In this document: positions 6,075 through 6,586 of the stretch, in pieces
Numbering within the stretch: position 1 is the first letter of the stretch
Layout: the number at the start of each line of letters is the position of its first letter
Assembly: GCA_009781535.1 (NCBI GenBank)
Contig: WQXX01000059.1
Span: forward strand, 1 to 6,586
Direction of reading: 5' to 3'
DNA: 6,586 nucleotides
Source of the DNA: Coriobacteriia bacterium
Lineage (GTDB): Bacteria; Actinomycetota; Coriobacteriia; Coriobacteriales; UBA8131
Made by a program: the position numbers and the translations under genes
The notes under the pieces: model-generated
What the model was told of the DNA's origin: nothing
What the model saw: only the letters and a program-made list of their open reading frames with translations
The model's database searches: none

Positions 6075-6083
6075 ATAATACCA
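6075..6083 (-). promoter_or_regulatory. Candidate extended -10 promoter of the diguanylate cyclase
   Basis: Minus-strand TGGTATTAT matches TGn plus a -10 box (five of six). Transcription would begin near 6068, giving a leader of about 23 bases before GTG 6045. No convincing -35 box is seen. Confidence 0.4.
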
Positions 6084-6220
6084 CATTCGCTCTGTTGCGG
6101 ATACGATATATTGCTGGTTTTCCTGCTATTATGCTGTTTTCGCTGTGGATTATGCATTTCTGATATTTGATACCTGCCAGGCTTGAAAACCTGCTTAAAC
6201 ACCATCCGCTGCCTCAGTAT

Positions 6221-6325
6221 TCAGCCTGCATGAAAGGTGCCAGACATGTGACTAATCAGCCTGCATGAAAGGTGCCAGACATGTGACTAATCAGCCTGCA
6301 TGAAAGGTGCCAGACATGTGACAAA
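6221..6325. repeat. Three head-to-tail 35-bp repeats
   Basis: Units at 6221-6255, 6256-6290 and 6291-6325 each begin TCAGCCTGCATGAAAGGTGC and end with CAGACATGTGAC plus three bases. The first two are identical; the third differs only near its end (ACAAA for ACTAA). There are no spacers, so this is not a CRISPR array. The core GGTGCCAGACATGTGAC recalls dispersed repeats with a GGTGCC(T/A)GRCACC-like core seen in some genomes, but its right half is diverged. The unit length is not a multiple of three. Confidence 0.9.
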
Positions 6326-6586
6326 TGCGGGTTTATTCTGTTTATTGCGGGACAGATTGCAGCCAGATAGCGGGACAAGTTGCGGGAGAAATTGCAGGCA
6401 AATTGCGCGACAAATTGCGGGACAGATTGCAGCCAAATTTCGCGACAGTCACGCGGACAGTCACGCGAGGTCAGTCGTCTAGTTGCGCTTTCTGGCACGC
6501 AACGGTATACTTCCCCTTTGTCGCAGTTGAGCCGCTTATAGATACGTCTGAGGCGGTTTTTCTGAGAGTCGATCGCGAGATCGAAG
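6256..6586 (-). CDS. Possible 3' end of an unidentified gene running off the right edge
   Basis: One minus-strand frame has no stop from the window edge to TGA at 6256-6258, about 109 codons, and no ATG start within the window. The first part (6586 to about 6480) reads FDLAIDSQKNRLRRIYKRL, then NCDKGEVYRCV, with mostly G/C third positions, as expected for coding sequence. The rest runs through repeats whose period is not a multiple of three and looks like read-through of non-coding DNA. I recognise no family. A shorter version could start at GTG 6498, but its upstream GGGGAA is 12 bases away. The plus strand across 6475-6586 is also open in one frame but has no usual start codon. This may be chance. 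Confidence 0.25.
   Translation of the reverse strand, partial: FDLAIDSQKNRLRRIYKRLNCDKGEVYRCVPESATRRLTSRDCPRDCREIWLQSVPQFVAQFACNFSRNLSRYLAAICPAINRINPHLSHVWHLSCRLISHMSGTFHAG
6344..6474. repeat. Degenerate ~12-bp short-period repeat, about 11 units
   Basis: The plus strand is built of 11-13 base units of the type ATTGCGGGACAG, ATTGCAGCCAG, AATTGCGCGACA and, at the right end, TCACGCGGACAG. A 22-base stretch at 6344-6365 recurs exactly at 6414-6435, 70 bases (about six units) away, so a higher-order duplication lies over the short period. It abuts the 35-bp repeats, separated by about 18 bases. No gene is needed to explain it, and its function is unknown. Confidence 0.75.

Larger units (their letters stand above)
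6046..6220. other. Non-coding stretch upstream of the diguanylate cyclase
   Basis: Apart from the ribosome binding site and -10 box described separately, I see only an imperfect direct repeat at 6112-6145 (GCTGGTTTTCCTG then GCTGTTTTCGCTG). No RNA gene, operator or coding region is recognisable. With the repeats to its right it makes an intergenic region of more than 400 bases unless the edge frame is real. Confidence 0.4.

Noticed and set aside
6221..6325. CRISPR array
   Set aside because: The 35-bp units abut directly with no spacers, and no cas genes are present.
6532..6561. Plus-strand terminator: CCGCTT / AGGCGG then TTTTT
   Set aside because: The stem is six pairs including a wobble, the loop is about 13 bases, no plus-strand gene leads into it, and it lies inside the possible minus-strand coding frame.

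Overview
The window carries four well-supported genes, all on the minus strand. In transcription order they are a membrane-anchored diguanylate cyclase (4501-6045), trigger factor tig (2494-4215), clpP (1781-2389) and clpX (280-1587). The order tig-clpP-clpX is a widespread bacterial arrangement. Base composition looks close to balanced. The ClpX and trigger factor sequences, the Lys/Ala-rich tail on trigger factor and the 7TM-PAS-GGDEF protein fit a Gram-positive, probably actinobacterial host. Class Coriobacteriia (for example an Eggerthellales member of moderate GC) is my best guess from memory of these families; no 16S or other marker is present to prove it.

Layout from left to right. Positions 1-279 are non-coding and hold a cluster of palindromic dispersed repeats downstream of clpX. 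The clpP-clpX gap (1588-1780) contains two hairpins and a 33-34 bp tandem repeat whose units each carry an AGGA-type, ribosome-binding-like motif. clpP starts at an ATG behind a strong Shine-Dalgarno sequence. Trigger factor is oversized: 573 residues against the usual 430-450. Two Asp/Ser-rich acidic insertions sit inside its PPIase domain, and a Lys/Ala-rich plus Asp/Glu repeat tail follows its chaperone domain; some of this comes from in-frame 24-bp tandem repeats. Positions 4216-4500 are a leader/promoter region with an extended -10 box, three 23-bp imperfect repeats and an 18-codon out-of-frame ORF that owns the only good Shine-Dalgarno sequence. The diguanylate cyclase follows. The right end (6046-6586) holds its promoter, three 35-bp tandem repeats, a degenerate repeat of about 12 bp, and an open minus-strand frame running off the edge.

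Functionally, tig-clpP-clpX couples co-translational folding (trigger factor) to ATP-dependent degradation (the ClpXP protease). The diguanylate cyclase is a separate signalling gene with its own promoter, but no terminator is visible between it and tig. I see no clear undescribed multi-gene system. The more unusual material is the expanded trigger factor and the repeat-rich intergenic regions.
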